Assembly: GCA_023416335.1 (NCBI GenBank)
Contig: JAEZHY010000168.1
Coordinates: 1 to 25,387 of the forward strand
Source of the DNA: Pseudomonadota bacterium
GTDB lineage: Bacteria; Desulfobacterota; Syntrophobacteria; Syntrophobacterales; Syntrophobacteraceae
Length of the DNA stretch: 25,387 bases
Reading direction: 5' to 3'
How positions within the stretch are numbered: the stretch's first letter is position 1; the number at the start of each line of letters is the position of its first letter. Below are positions 15,874-23,928 of this stretch, one piece after another. The translations under genes and the position numbers were made by a program. The notes below the pieces were generated by a model. The model was not told the DNA's origin, ran no database searches, and saw nothing but the letters and a program-made list of their open reading frames with translations.

Positions 15874-17865
15874 TTACCCGATCACCGCAAGCAAGTCGCC
15901 CTTCTGCACGCTCTGGCCTTCCTTGCAGAGGATCTGTTTGACCGATCCGGTGGCGGGGCTCAGAATGGAGTTCTCCATTTTCATGGCCTCGAGAATCATT
16001 ACGACGTCGCCTTCTTTTACCGCGTCGCCTTCCTTCACCGCATACCTGACAACCATACCGGGCATGGGGGCTTCCAGCTTGGCACCGCCTGCAACCGGGG
16101 CGGCTGCGGGCTTCGGAGCTGCCGCAGGCGCTGCTGCAGGAGCGGCGGCTGCAGGCTTCGGAGCCACGGGGACAGGTCTCGGCGCGGCCGCAGGCATCGG
16201 GGCGATCCCGGTGATCATGGGAGTGCCGCCGATTGCTTCTACTTCTACCGAGAAGTAATCGCCGTCAACGAACACGTTGAACTGGCGAGCGCCTTCGCCC
16301 TTCTCGGGAACCTCTTTCTTGGGTTTCTCGACCAGCAATCCGGCCTTGGCTTTCTTGACAAGCTCGGCCTCTTTTGCGCAGTCTTCCAGGGTCTTGGGCA
16401 TAACTTCCTTGGGAATGGGCTCTTTGCCGTATTTCCAATTGAGGAAGCGCTTGCCGGTGATCGGGTACATGCCGTAGATCAGAACATCGTCGATGTCCTT
16501 GGCAAGACCCTTCATATCTTCCCAGTTCTTCGGCATCTCGGGTTCGAGAATGTCGGCAGGACGGCCCGCGAAAGGCGTCTCGCCTCTCGGATATCCCTTG
16601 AGGGCCTTCTTCGTGATCTCGGGGTCGCACGGAACGGCGGTTTCGCCGTACAGACCGTAGAAGAGGTCCTTGCTCTGTGCGGAGATCATCTTGTAGCGTT
16701 CCTCGGGGGTGTCGAAGAGAACGTTGTTCACTGCCTGGATGCCGACAATCTGGCTCGTCGGGGTAACCAGGGGAACCTGACCCATTTCTCTGCGGACTAT
16801 CGGCAGCGCCTTGAAAACGTCATCCAGCTTGTCGCTGGCGCCCATTTCACGGAGCTGGTTGATCAGGTTGGAGAGCATGCCGCCCGGCGTCTGGTGGAGC
16901 AGAACGTTGATGTCGATGGTCGACATACGGTCGTCGAGCAGATGGCGGTACTTGGGTGAAATCGATTCGACGAAATTGCCGCATTTTGCAAGCAGGCGGA
17001 GATCGAAGCCGGTTTCCCTGTTGGTGCCTTTGAGGGCAACGACAAGGGGCTCGATCGCCGGATGGGAACTGCGGAAAGCCCAGGGGGAGAGGCAGGTGTC
17101 GACGATATCGACGCCGGCTTCGATTGCCTTGAGCAGGGACAGGTCGGCCATGCCGGAAGTGAAATGGCTGTGGAGATGGATGGGGACCTTGAGGTTTTCT
17201 TTAAGGGCTTTTACCAGATAGTATGCATCGTAGGGAGCGATGAGACCCGCCATGTCCTTGATACAGACGGAGTCGGCGCCCATGTCTTCGAGTTGTTTTC
17301 CCTTTTTGATATAATATTCAAGGTTATAAACGGGGCCGCCCATGCGGGGTTCGGTCAGCGAGTAGCAGATCGTGCCCTGGAAGTGCTTTCCGTTCTTTTT
17401 GATCGGTTTTACGACTGTTTCAAAATTCCGGTAGTCGTTGAGAGCGTCAAAAGTACGGAATACGTCGATACCGTTGATGCATGCGCGGTCGGTGAAAGCT
17501 TCGGCCATATCGTCGGCGTAGTTGCGGTATCCGACCAGGTTCTGGCCGCGAAGCAGCATCGAGAAGGGAGTATTTTTAATGTGCTTTTTCAGCACGCGAA
17601 TACGTTCCCAGGGGTCTTCATTGAGGAAGCGGTGCATCGTGTCGAACGTGGCTCCGCCCCAGACTTCCATTGCCCAGAAACCAATCTTGTCCATTTCTTC
17701 GGCGATGGGCAGCATGTCTTCCGTTCTTCCGCGTGTTGCAAACAGCGACTGATGGCCATCACGGAAGGTCAGGTCTTCCACCTTGATAGGATTGTCAACT
17801 TTGACAGGCGGCTCGTCAATAAGAACGGCTGTCAATGATGTACCGTGTCGATGTGCGTTCTCCAT
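15874..17865 (-). CDS. Oxaloacetate/pyruvate carboxyltransferase fused to biotin carrier (transcarboxylase 5S plus 1.3S type)
   Basis: This 663-residue protein joins an HMGL-like carboxyltransferase barrel, a conserved carboxylase helical domain (about 320-500), an Ala/Pro linker (about 550-590) and a C-terminal biotinyl domain. Expected metal-site residues are present: Asp36 (TFRDGHQS), the carbamylated Lys203 (CIKDMAG) and His232/His234 (LHSH). Lys629 in EAMKMEN is the biotinylation site. The family includes pyruvate carboxylase subunit B, oxaloacetate decarboxylase alpha and the transcarboxylase 5S subunit. With mutase, epimerase and malate dehydrogenase nearby, transfer of the carboxyl group between oxaloacetate and biotin for propionyl-CoA carboxylation is the best inference. 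No biotin carboxylase or sodium-pump beta subunit is in the window. The ATG at 17865 has AAGGAG 9 bases upstream. Confidence 0.93.
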   Translation of the reverse strand: MENAHRHGTSLTAVLIDEPPVKVDNPIKVEDLTFRDGHQSLFATRGRTEDMLPIAEEMDKIGFWAMEVWGGATFDTMHRFLNEDPWERIRVLKKHIKNTPFSMLLRGQNLVGYRNYADDMAEAFTDRACINGIDVFRTFDALNDYRNFETVVKPIKKNGKHFQGTICYSLTEPRMGGPVYNLEYYIKKGKQLEDMGADSVCIKDMAGLIAPYDAYYLVKALKENLKVPIHLHSHFTSGMADLSLLKAIEAGVDIVDTCLSPWAFRSSHPAIEPLVVALKGTNRETGFDLRLLAKCGNFVESISPKYRHLLDDRMSTIDINVLLHQTPGGMLSNLINQLREMGASDKLDDVFKALPIVRREMGQVPLVTPTSQIVGIQAVNNVLFDTPEERYKMISAQSKDLFYGLYGETAVPCDPEITKKALKGYPRGETPFAGRPADILEPEMPKNWEDMKGLAKDIDDVLIYGMYPITGKRFLNWKYGKEPIPKEVMPKTLEDCAKEAELVKKAKAGLLVEKPKKEVPEKGEGARQFNVFVDGDYFSVEVEAIGGTPMITGIAPMPAAAPRPVPVAPKPAAAAPAAAPAAAPKPAAAPVAGGAKLEAPMPGMVVRYAVKEGDAVKEGDVVMILEAMKMENSILSPATGSVKQILCKEGQSVQKGDLLAVIG

Positions 17866-18061
17866 CCTTGTGTCTCCTTCTCCGTTCGAGATCTTCGGTT
17901 TCGCTCAGCTCACCTCAGCACCAGACTTGAACACCAGCAGTCACTCAGCAAGGAAACATCCTCTAGAAAACATACTGGTATCTTAATTTGACTTTGGAGC
18001 TTCGAATGTCCCACAAGCTATTCCGTACTCATTCAAAGCCAGAGGTCAAAACCTGTTTTTG

Positions 18062-18262
18062 CTAACGGGGTAAACGCATCTGCCAAGCCCATCTAACATC
18101 CATAGCCGCCGATCTTCCGGCCAAAGCAAATGGGCTGCTCATAACTACGGGCTGTGCGGGTCTGCTCATCTGCTGCGCCAGCATAAGGGCTTCCTGCTCT
18201 GCCTGCAGGTAGTACCCGATCGCGGATGAGATAGCCGCAATGACTTTCGGTTCTACATTCAT
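18062..18262 (-). CDS. Small protein upstream of the carboxyltransferase, possible decarboxylase epsilon/delta-like subunit
   Basis: This 66-residue protein starts at 18262 behind a strong GGAGGG ribosome binding site, which argues that it is real. It has an N-terminal helix (VIAAISSAIGYYLQAEQEA, residues about 7-25), a proline-containing middle and a basic C-terminus carrying SPFALAGRSAAMDVR. The GR-x3-M-x2-R ending reminds me of the C-terminal segment of delta/epsilon accessory subunits of biotin-dependent decarboxylases and of small proteins found next to such enzymes. This is a remembered resemblance, not a proven match. There is no transmembrane helix, so a membrane anchor is unlikely. 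The carboxyltransferase starts 196 bases downstream on the same strand. Function remains unproved. Confidence 0.7.
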   Translation of the reverse strand: MNVEPKVIAAISSAIGYYLQAEQEALMLAQQMSRPAQPVVMSSPFALAGRSAAMDVRWAWQMRLPR

Positions 18263-18447
18263 CAGTACCCTCCATTGTCGAGTGCAACACGTTTACGCTC
18301 AGAACATCGTTCGAATCCGATCGGCCACTCATGAATCCAGCAGATCTTCCCGCGGCTAATCAGTAATCCCAAGCCGTTTATGGAACCTCCATCCGGAGGA
18401 TCGGCCCGCCGAATTCCCCATGCGGGGGAGAACCCGGCAAATATCCG

Positions 18448-18777
18448 CTACGCAGCCCGACGGCTCCTCTTCTTGAGACTGCTTATACGGCGGCGAAAAG
18501 AATCGGCCAGCTTGACCTTCCCGTCTTCCTTCGCCTGCTCGTGTCTGCCTCTCAATTCCTTTATCTTCGCCTTGATCGCGCGAACATCGACATCTTTCTT
18601 CCTGCCTTTTTCGTCGACTATTCCGCGCTCTTCTTTGATTGCAGAGATCAATTCCGCCTTGTTCATCGCATGAACGCCGACCAGGTTGCCCGATGCAAGG
18701 GCCAGGTCACGGAGTTCTTTCGCGGTCATCTTGTCCAGCGGCTTCTCTTTCTTTTCTTTTTCCTTCTTGCTCATCAT
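18448..18777 (-). CDS. Small basic protein with Rho-N-like domain
   Basis: This 109-residue protein is very rich in Lys and Arg. After a lysine-rich start, residues about 13-50 (DKMTAKELRDLALASGN...NKAELISAIKEE) match the helix-extended-helix fold of the Rho termination factor N-terminal domain, a nucleic-acid-binding SAP-like module. The rest is charged helix, likely coiled, ending in an Arg-rich tail. ATG codons occur at 18777 and 18774; AAAGGAG is better placed for the second. The slipin stop codon directly abuts the first ATG, so the two are translationally coupled. DNA or RNA binding is inferred from the domain; the target is unknown. Confidence 0.8.
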   Translation of the reverse strand: MMSKKEKEKKEKPLDKMTAKELRDLALASGNLVGVHAMNKAELISAIKEERGIVDEKGRKKDVDVRAIKAKIKELRGRHEQAKEDGKVKLADSFRRRISSLKKRSRRAA

Positions 18778-19551
18778 CTACTCCTTTACCTGTGCTTTTT
18801 CGATTAACTCAGAGAGCTTCAGGAAAGGCTTGAACAGGTCTATGGGAATAGGGAAGAGCGTCGTCGAATTATGCTCCGCCGCTATTTCGCGCAACGTCTG
18901 CAGGTATCTGAGCTGGAGCGCCATGGGATGTTCCTGGATGATCGCAGCCGCTTCCGAAAGTCGTGTGGCCGCCTGGTACTCACCTTCGGCGCTGATGACC
19001 TTGGCGCGCCGTTCACGCTCGGCTTCAGCCTGCTTTGCCATTGCACGCTGCATTTCCTGCGGCAGATCTATATGTTTTATTTCGACAACCGTAACTTTTA
19101 TTCCCCACGGGTCGGTGTGCCTGTCAAGAATCTCCTGAATGTGCGCGTTGATCTTGTCCCGTTCCGCCAGAAGGTCGTCCAACTCGGCCTGGCCGCAAAC
19201 GCTCCTGAGAGTGGTTTGTGCAAGCTGGCTCGTCGCGTAGAGATAATTCTCGACGGATATGATGGATTTGACCGGGTCGATTACCCGGAAATAAATCACC
19301 GCGCTGACCTTTACCGAAACATTATCGCGGGTTATAACATCCTGCGGCGGCACGTCCGCGGCTATGAGCCTCAGACTTACCTTTTGCATGCGGTCGAGCA
19401 GCGGAATGAGGATGATAAGCCCCGGTCCCTTTGCGCGAATTACCCGCCCCAGACGAAAGATAACCCCTCGCTCATACTCATTCAGAATACGGATGGCATT
19501 AGCGAGGAAGAGTATGACAAGAACAATGACAATTACCAGACCGTATGGCAT
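18778..19551 (-). CDS. Slipin, SPFH/band 7 (stomatin-like) membrane protein
   Basis: The protein has 257 residues from the ATG at 19551. That start follows a GGGGG tract; an upstream in-frame TTG at 19581 would add 10 residues. One N-terminal transmembrane helix (about 3-20) is followed by an SPFH domain typical of bacterial slipins ([49 protein letters not shown]). A coiled Ala/Glu-rich segment ([18 protein letters not shown]) and a conserved FPIPIDLF end follow. Slipins form membrane microdomain assemblies and pair with NfeD partners, which are proposed to cleave them. The NfeD-type protease gene lies 54 bases upstream, matching the classic nfeD-slipin operon. Confidence 0.95.
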   Translation of the reverse strand: MPYGLVIVIVLVILFLANAIRILNEYERGVIFRLGRVIRAKGPGLIILIPLLDRMQKVSLRLIAADVPPQDVITRDNVSVKVSAVIYFRVIDPVKSIISVENYLYATSQLAQTTLRSVCGQAELDDLLAERDKINAHIQEILDRHTDPWGIKVTVVEIKHIDLPQEMQRAMAKQAEAERERRAKVISAEGEYQAATRLSEAAAIIQEHPMALQLRYLQTLREIAAEHNSTTLFPIPIDLFKPFLKLSELIEKAQVKE

Positions 19552-19605
19552 CGAACCCCCATCTGTGCTCTTCAGCCGCAAAAAATATACAAGAGCTAAT
19601 TTTCA

Positions 19606-20916
19606 CTATCTACCACCGATTTTTTTCACTTTCAACTTTAAATTATGCACCTCCAATACTTCGACCTTTTCCCCCCTGTCGATTTTTTGTTCAGCTATGG
19701 CATTCCACAGTTCACCGTTCACAAATACCTTGCCTTCGGGATCGAGATCCGCCCGTGTTTCGCCAATCATGCCCACCATACTCTCCCATCCGGTCTGAGG
19801 CGTGCTCCTTTGTGCCTTAAAGGCCAAACTCGCAACCGTGACGAAGAAAAGCGAGATGACCGCCACGGTTGGCACAAAAACCGACAGCGCGAGCTGCATC
19901 GGCTGTTCCGGAGAACGAAAGAGCATAATCGAGCCCAGGAGGAGACATAATACTCCCGCCAGGCTCAGTAAACCATGAGAAGCAACTTTGATCTCGACAA
20001 TAAAGAAGACTACGGCCAGGAGTATGATCAAAAAACCGGCGTAGTTCACAGGCAGCGTCTGCATGGCGTAGAGGGCGAGTATCAGCGAGATCCCGCCGAT
20101 GACTCCGGGTACTATCGCACCCGGGCTGGACAGTTCGAAATAGAGCCCCGCCAGGCCTATCATCAACAGTATGTAGGTGAGGTTGGGGTTCCCCAGGATC
20201 CGGAGGACGTTGTGATGCCATCCTGACGGAATGGTGCGCTGCTCGGCTCCTTCGGTATGCAGCACGATCGTCTGTTCCCCGCGCCGGATATTCCATCCGT
20301 CCAATTTCTTCAGCAATGCCGGTACGCTGTCTGCAACGACATCGATTACATTCAGTTTGAAAGCCTCTTCGGCGGTTACGGAGACACTCTTCTTTATGGA
20401 GTCTTCCAGCCACTCCGAATTGCGGCCCCGCTGTGCTGCAACACTGCGCGCGAAGGCCAGCATATCATTGAGCACTTTTTCACTCATTGTGGACGGAAGG
20501 TCTCCACCCTCCCCCGTAACCGGGTGGGCGGCTCCGATATTTGTGCCCGGAGCCATCGCCGCAACGTCGGATGCAACGGTTACGAACACGCCGGCAGATG
20601 CAGCCTGGGCCCCGCTCGGGTATACGAAAGTCACGATTGGTATTTCCGAGTTGAGGATGGCCTGGGAGATTCCCCGCATCGAGGTCATGAGCCCTCCGGG
20701 CGTGTCCAGAAGGATGATGAGGCACTCAGCCTTCTCTTTGACGGAGCGGTCGATTGCGTATCTTATGAAGTCCTCGACTCCCGGATTGATCGAGTCCTGG
20801 ACCTGGATGATGTTGACGGCTCTCTGTGTCGTTTCACTCATGGAGGCCGAAGGGAGAGCTGTCGCAACGAGCAGAAACAGCATGAAAATAGTCTTTACTG
20901 CAGTTTTCATGGTCAT
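19606..20916 (-). CDS. NfeD family membrane-bound ClpP-class serine protease
   Basis: This 436-residue protein has a signal or anchor sequence (about 4-26), a periplasmic ClpP-like protease domain, four or five transmembrane helices (about 250-390) and a C-terminal OB-like NfeD domain. The nucleophile Ser107 (SGAQAASAG) and Lys147 (MSEKV) fit the Ser-Lys dyad of the archaeal 1510-N protease, so the long, catalytically competent NfeD form is present. It probably cleaves the C-terminus of the slipin encoded next. ATG 20916 is preferred because AGGAG lies 7 bases upstream; a second ATG at 20910 and a longer frame to 20964 are less likely. It starts 49 bases after the glycosylase stop. Confidence 0.94.
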   Translation of the reverse strand: MTMKTAVKTIFMLFLLVATALPSASMSETTQRAVNIIQVQDSINPGVEDFIRYAIDRSVKEKAECLIILLDTPGGLMTSMRGISQAILNSEIPIVTFVYPSGAQAASAGVFVTVASDVAAMAPGTNIGAAHPVTGEGGDLPSTMSEKVLNDMLAFARSVAAQRGRNSEWLEDSIKKSVSVTAEEAFKLNVIDVVADSVPALLKKLDGWNIRRGEQTIVLHTEGAEQRTIPSGWHHNVLRILGNPNLTYILLMIGLAGLYFELSSPGAIVPGVIGGISLILALYAMQTLPVNYAGFLIILLAVVFFIVEIKVASHGLLSLAGVLCLLLGSIMLFRSPEQPMQLALSVFVPTVAVISLFFVTVASLAFKAQRSTPQTGWESMVGMIGETRADLDPEGKVFVNGELWNAIAEQKIDRGEKVEVLEVHNLKLKVKKIGGR

Positions 20917-20965
20917 CGGCTTTCTCCTGGATAAGGGCAACCTTTGAAAACCAAAACACTGCATT

Positions 20966-21808
20966 TTAGTCCGAATTGAGGATCCTGATAATTTCTTTCA
21001 GATCCTGCCATGCGGCCGCTTTTTGCGGGGAATTTCTCAAGAGGTAAGCGGGGTGGAACGTGCAAATGAGAGGGAGTCCGTGCCTGAGGTGAATCTTTCC
21101 CCGGAGTTGCCACATCGGCTTGGCATTACCGAGCAGCGTCTGGGCGGCGCAGGCGCCGAGCGCGCAAATGAGCCTGGGCCGGAGCGTTTCGATCTGCCTG
21201 AACAGAAAGGGTGAACAGGCGGCAATCTCTTCGGCTTCGGGAGTCCGGTTTTCCGGAGGACGGCATTTGACGACGTTGCAGATATAGACTTCCTCGCGCT
21301 GTAGGCCGAGGGCGTGAATCATCTTGTCGAGCAGTTTTCCCGCGCGTCCGACAAAAGGGCGGCCCTGCTTGTCCTCGTCGAATCCCGGGCCTTCACCGAT
21401 AAAGACCAGTCCGCTTCGAGGCGACCCTTCTCCGAACACCAGGTTCGTCCTGCCGGAATGGAGCCTGCACCGTTTGCAGTCGCCCATATCCCGTACTATC
21501 TCGGGCAGGCCTTCCTTTGTGTCCTCGATGGGGGAGGGGACGGGGTACGGTGCTGCTGCTTCAGGCTTACCTGTGACCATGCCCGGATAATCCGGCGTTT
21601 TCGGCTTTTCACGAATCTCGGCTTCCGCCGGGGGGACGACCGGGCGAGATGATTTCCTCAAGGCATCGGCATCGGGTGCCGGATCCTCCGGGATGCCCCC
21701 CTTCGTGTGTTTCCAGTCCAGGATACCGCCGGCCCGGTAGCCCGCAAGCGTCCACCGCAGCCTTTCCAGGCATGAAGAGAGTTCGCCTGCAAATTCTTCA
21801 GAATTCAT
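20966..21808 (-). CDS. Uracil-DNA glycosylase, Fe-S family 4 type, with N-terminal extension
   Basis: It removes uracil from DNA as the first step of base-excision repair. The 280-residue protein has a catalytic domain from about residue 100 with four cysteines that would hold a 4Fe-4S cluster: Cys111, Cys114, Cys182 and Cys198. The active-site motifs are GEGPGFDED (138-146) and FHPAYLLRN (251-259). The absence of the KRRIH insertion argues against UdgX. The first 100 residues, absent from compact family 4 enzymes, combine a short helix with a Pro/Glu-rich linker. Its ATG overlaps the coaBC stop as ATGA, so translation is coupled. Confidence 0.93.
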   Translation of the reverse strand: MNSEEFAGELSSCLERLRWTLAGYRAGGILDWKHTKGGIPEDPAPDADALRKSSRPVVPPAEAEIREKPKTPDYPGMVTGKPEAAAPYPVPSPIEDTKEGLPEIVRDMGDCKRCRLHSGRTNLVFGEGSPRSGLVFIGEGPGFDEDKQGRPFVGRAGKLLDKMIHALGLQREEVYICNVVKCRPPENRTPEAEEIAACSPFLFRQIETLRPRLICALGACAAQTLLGNAKPMWQLRGKIHLRHGLPLICTFHPAYLLRNSPQKAAAWQDLKEIIRILNSD

Positions 21809-23010
21809 TTGTTTCTTCCCGCGAGCAGCTTCTCCACCCTGTCCCAGACCTCTTCAGCAACCCGGTTCTTCGACATGGGGGGGAGGTCGGCCACGCCGCC
21901 TTCACAATCCAGAATCTTTACTTCATTGGTATCGGTTCCGAAACCCGACCCGCTAACCGTGAGGTTGTTTGCGACGATGAAGTCGAGTTTCTTTCGGACA
22001 AGCTTGTCTCTCGCATTTTCGAGAAGGTTTTCGGTTTCGGCTGCAAATCCTACCAGTACCTGCGTGTCCTTTTTGTTCCTACCGAGGCCGGCGAGAATGT
22101 CGGGATTAGGCACGAAGCTTACTGCATGCCCTCCGGCGCTCTTTTTCAGCTTCTGCGGAGCCTGTTCCGAAGGCCTGTAATCGCTGACCGCTGCAGCCAT
22201 TACAATTGCGTCCATCTGTGGAGCGAGTTCGCCTACCGCATCGCGCATCTGAAGAGCCGTTGTGACGCACCTCAGGTTGACGCCGCGAGGCGCCGGCAGC
22301 GAGGACGGGCCGGAAATCAGGTAGACTTCGGCCGACCTGAGGGCGGCCATCCTGGCCAATGCATAACCCATCTTCCCGCTTGAAGGATTCGCGATGAAGC
22401 GCACGGGATCGAAAGGCTCCCAGGTGGGTCCCGCGCTCACCAATACGTGTTTGCCGGCAAGAGTGGGCGGAGTGAGCATCCGAACGGCCGCTTCGAATAT
22501 GTCCTCCAGGTCCGCCAGTCGTCCGGCTCCTTCCTCCTGGCACGCCAGGAATCCGACCCCCGGCTGAACAATGTGGTAGCCCAGTTCGGTGAGCGTCTTG
22601 AGATTTCGCCGGGTGGCCGGGTGTTCCCACATTTTGACGTTCATGGCAGGACATACGAGCACCGGGGCAGTAGTGGCGAGCAAAATGGTCGTAAGGAGAT
22701 CGTCGGCTATTCCGGCGGCCATCTTTGCGATCAGATTGGCGGTGGCCGGGGCGAGGATCACCAGGTCGGGAATCCTGGCCTTATGAATATGGCTGATGCG
22801 GGATTCGGCTTCGAGGTTGAAAAGGTCCGTACCCACGGGATTACCCGAAAGGGTCTGGAAGGTGAGAGGCGTGACGAATTCCTGGGCATGGGTGGTCATA
22901 ACCACCTGGACCGAAGCTTCCGCCTTGACCAGAAGCCGAACGAATTCGGCAGCCTTATAAGCGGCTATTCCGCCGCTGACGCCTAAAAGAATCGATTTTC
23001 CCTGAATCAT
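21805..23010 (-). CDS. coaBC: Bifunctional phosphopantothenoylcysteine decarboxylase / phosphopantothenate-cysteine ligase
   Basis: It catalyses two consecutive steps of coenzyme A synthesis from 4'-phosphopantothenate. The 401-residue fusion has an N-terminal FMN-dependent CoaC domain with GVSGGIAAYK (10-19), catalytic His74, the PAMNVKMW motif with Asn124, and the flap cysteine Cys157. The C-terminal CoaB domain has AGPTWEPFDPVRF, SSGKMGYALA, AAAVSDYRP and a KLKK segment. The ATG at 23010 gives the usual N-terminus; an in-frame TTG at 23025 would add five residues. The upstream ribosome binding site is weak (GGAACGGGA). It is the first gene of the coaBC-glycosylase-NfeD-slipin-RhoN cluster. 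Confidence 0.96.
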   Translation of the reverse strand: MIQGKSILLGVSGGIAAYKAAEFVRLLVKAEASVQVVMTTHAQEFVTPLTFQTLSGNPVGTDLFNLEAESRISHIHKARIPDLVILAPATANLIAKMAAGIADDLLTTILLATTAPVLVCPAMNVKMWEHPATRRNLKTLTELGYHIVQPGVGFLACQEEGAGRLADLEDIFEAAVRMLTPPTLAGKHVLVSAGPTWEPFDPVRFIANPSSGKMGYALARMAALRSAEVYLISGPSSLPAPRGVNLRCVTTALQMRDAVGELAPQMDAIVMAAAVSDYRPSEQAPQKLKKSAGGHAVSFVPNPDILAGLGRNKKDTQVLVGFAAETENLLENARDKLVRKKLDFIVANNLTVSGSGFGTDTNEVKILDCEGGVADLPPMSKNRVAEEVWDRVEKLLAGRNK

Positions 23011-23384
23011 TCCCGTTCCGATCAAATCACTCTCAACAAAATATTAGATGACGTTCGTGGAGGCCGTAGAAATCCGTAGGGTGGGCAAAAGCGAAGCGTT
23101 GCCCACCATGTGGTCTCCAAGGGCCGGACGGTGGGCACGATGAAGCTTTGTGCCAACCCTACGCGGCTACGCGTTCACTTTCCTGTCGCACAATACTGAA
23201 ATCGCTGGTTCCCAAGCTCCGGCTTGGGAACCCCGTCCCGGCAGGCCGGATAGTTTCAGCCGTTTGCAGGTTGCCCAACCTGGTCTCCAAGGGTCGGACG
23301 ACGGGCACGATGAAGCTGTGCCCACCCACACACGGCTACGCGGTTCCGCGTTCACTTTTCTGTCGCACCTGCACAGTACTTATT
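23011..23384. other. Intergenic region between the lipoprotein gene and coaBC
   Basis: This 374-base gap is almost filled by repeat block C. The coaBC promoter should lie in the 65 bases upstream of 23010, but no convincing -35/-10 pair was found. No terminator with a U-run was seen for the lipoprotein gene. Confidence 0.65.
23076..23367. repeat. Composite intergenic repeat block C with an internal ~85-base direct repeat
   Basis: GGTGGGCAA (23080-23088) pairs with TTGCCCACC (23099-23107). Two direct copies of an approximately 85-base unit follow at 23111-23191 and 23281-23367, both running from TGGTCTCCAAGGG through GGGCACGATGAAGCT to CTGTCGCAC, with scattered differences. Between them lies GGTTCCCAAGC (23207-23217) paired with GCTTGGGAACC (23222-23232), the same inverted-repeat type as in blocks A and B. 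It is non-coding. Confidence 0.85.
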
Positions 23385-23870
23385 TTAACTCATGTTCCCC
23401 GGTGCTACGTATATTTCCACGTAGGTATAAATAGGTCCTTCCTTGACGAGCATCACGCAGCTTTTTTCCGGTTTTTCGAATATCAGCATCGAACGGCTGT
23501 AGCGAAACTGTCCCCTGAGCTTCCAGCCCTCGCGCGGAAGAGCCATCGTAAAGAAATTGAGGAGCGAACCGGGTTCTACTCTGCCCCTCAGCGTCATGAA
23601 TCCCATTTTGATGTTGCCTGATTGGAAGACATAGGATTCCTTCGGCTGCAGATCGAGTTCCGATGGGATGGGGATGTCGGGGAAATCGAGCAGCTGTGGC
23701 CGTGGTCCGGAAGGGGGCGGCGGCGGACTGCCGTATTGGCCGCCCGACGAGGAGGACTGCATTACGGGATTCGGAGGCGGAGCACTCGAACGATTGCAGC
23801 CGTAGGCTGCCAGAAGACAGAAGCAAAAAATCAAGCATGCACACCAAACACTGCTCTTCCGAATAGACAT
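23385..23870 (-). CDS. Lipoprotein of unknown function
   Basis: The protein has 161 residues from the ATG at 23870, which follows an excellent GGAGGG ribosome binding site. A longer open frame to 23996 lies inside the neighbouring gene and is not used. A signal peptide of about 24 residues ends at AAYGC, so Cys25 is the likely lipidation site, though the Tyr at -2 is unusual. A Ser/Pro/Gly-rich linker (about 26-57) leads to a compact domain with PIPSELDLQPKESYVFQS, LRGRVEPGSLLNFF and a terminal YTYVEIYVAP. I recall similar domains in Desulfobacterota lipoproteins, but no function is known to me. It lies 58 bases after the metallo-hydrolase gene on the same strand, so co-transcription is likely. 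Confidence 0.85.
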   Translation of the reverse strand: MSIRKSSVWCACLIFCFCLLAAYGCNRSSAPPPNPVMQSSSSGGQYGSPPPPPSGPRPQLLDFPDIPIPSELDLQPKESYVFQSGNIKMGFMTLRGRVEPGSLLNFFTMALPREGWKLRGQFRYSRSMLIFEKPEKSCVMLVKEGPIYTYVEIYVAPGNMS

Positions 23871-23928
23871 AGCCACCCTCCAGTTCGCGTTCACTCCGAT
23901 TCCAACCCCAATGTATATTTTTATATGT

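Noticed and set aside
18380..18440. Terminator after the Rho-N-domain gene
   Set aside because: Short hairpins (CCTCC/GGAGG and CCCC/GGGG) exist, but neither is followed by a U-run on the minus strand.
23076..23367. CRISPR-like array
   Set aside because: There are only two long, diverged direct copies with unequal internal structure and no spacer-repeat periodicity; it fits an intergenic repeat family better.
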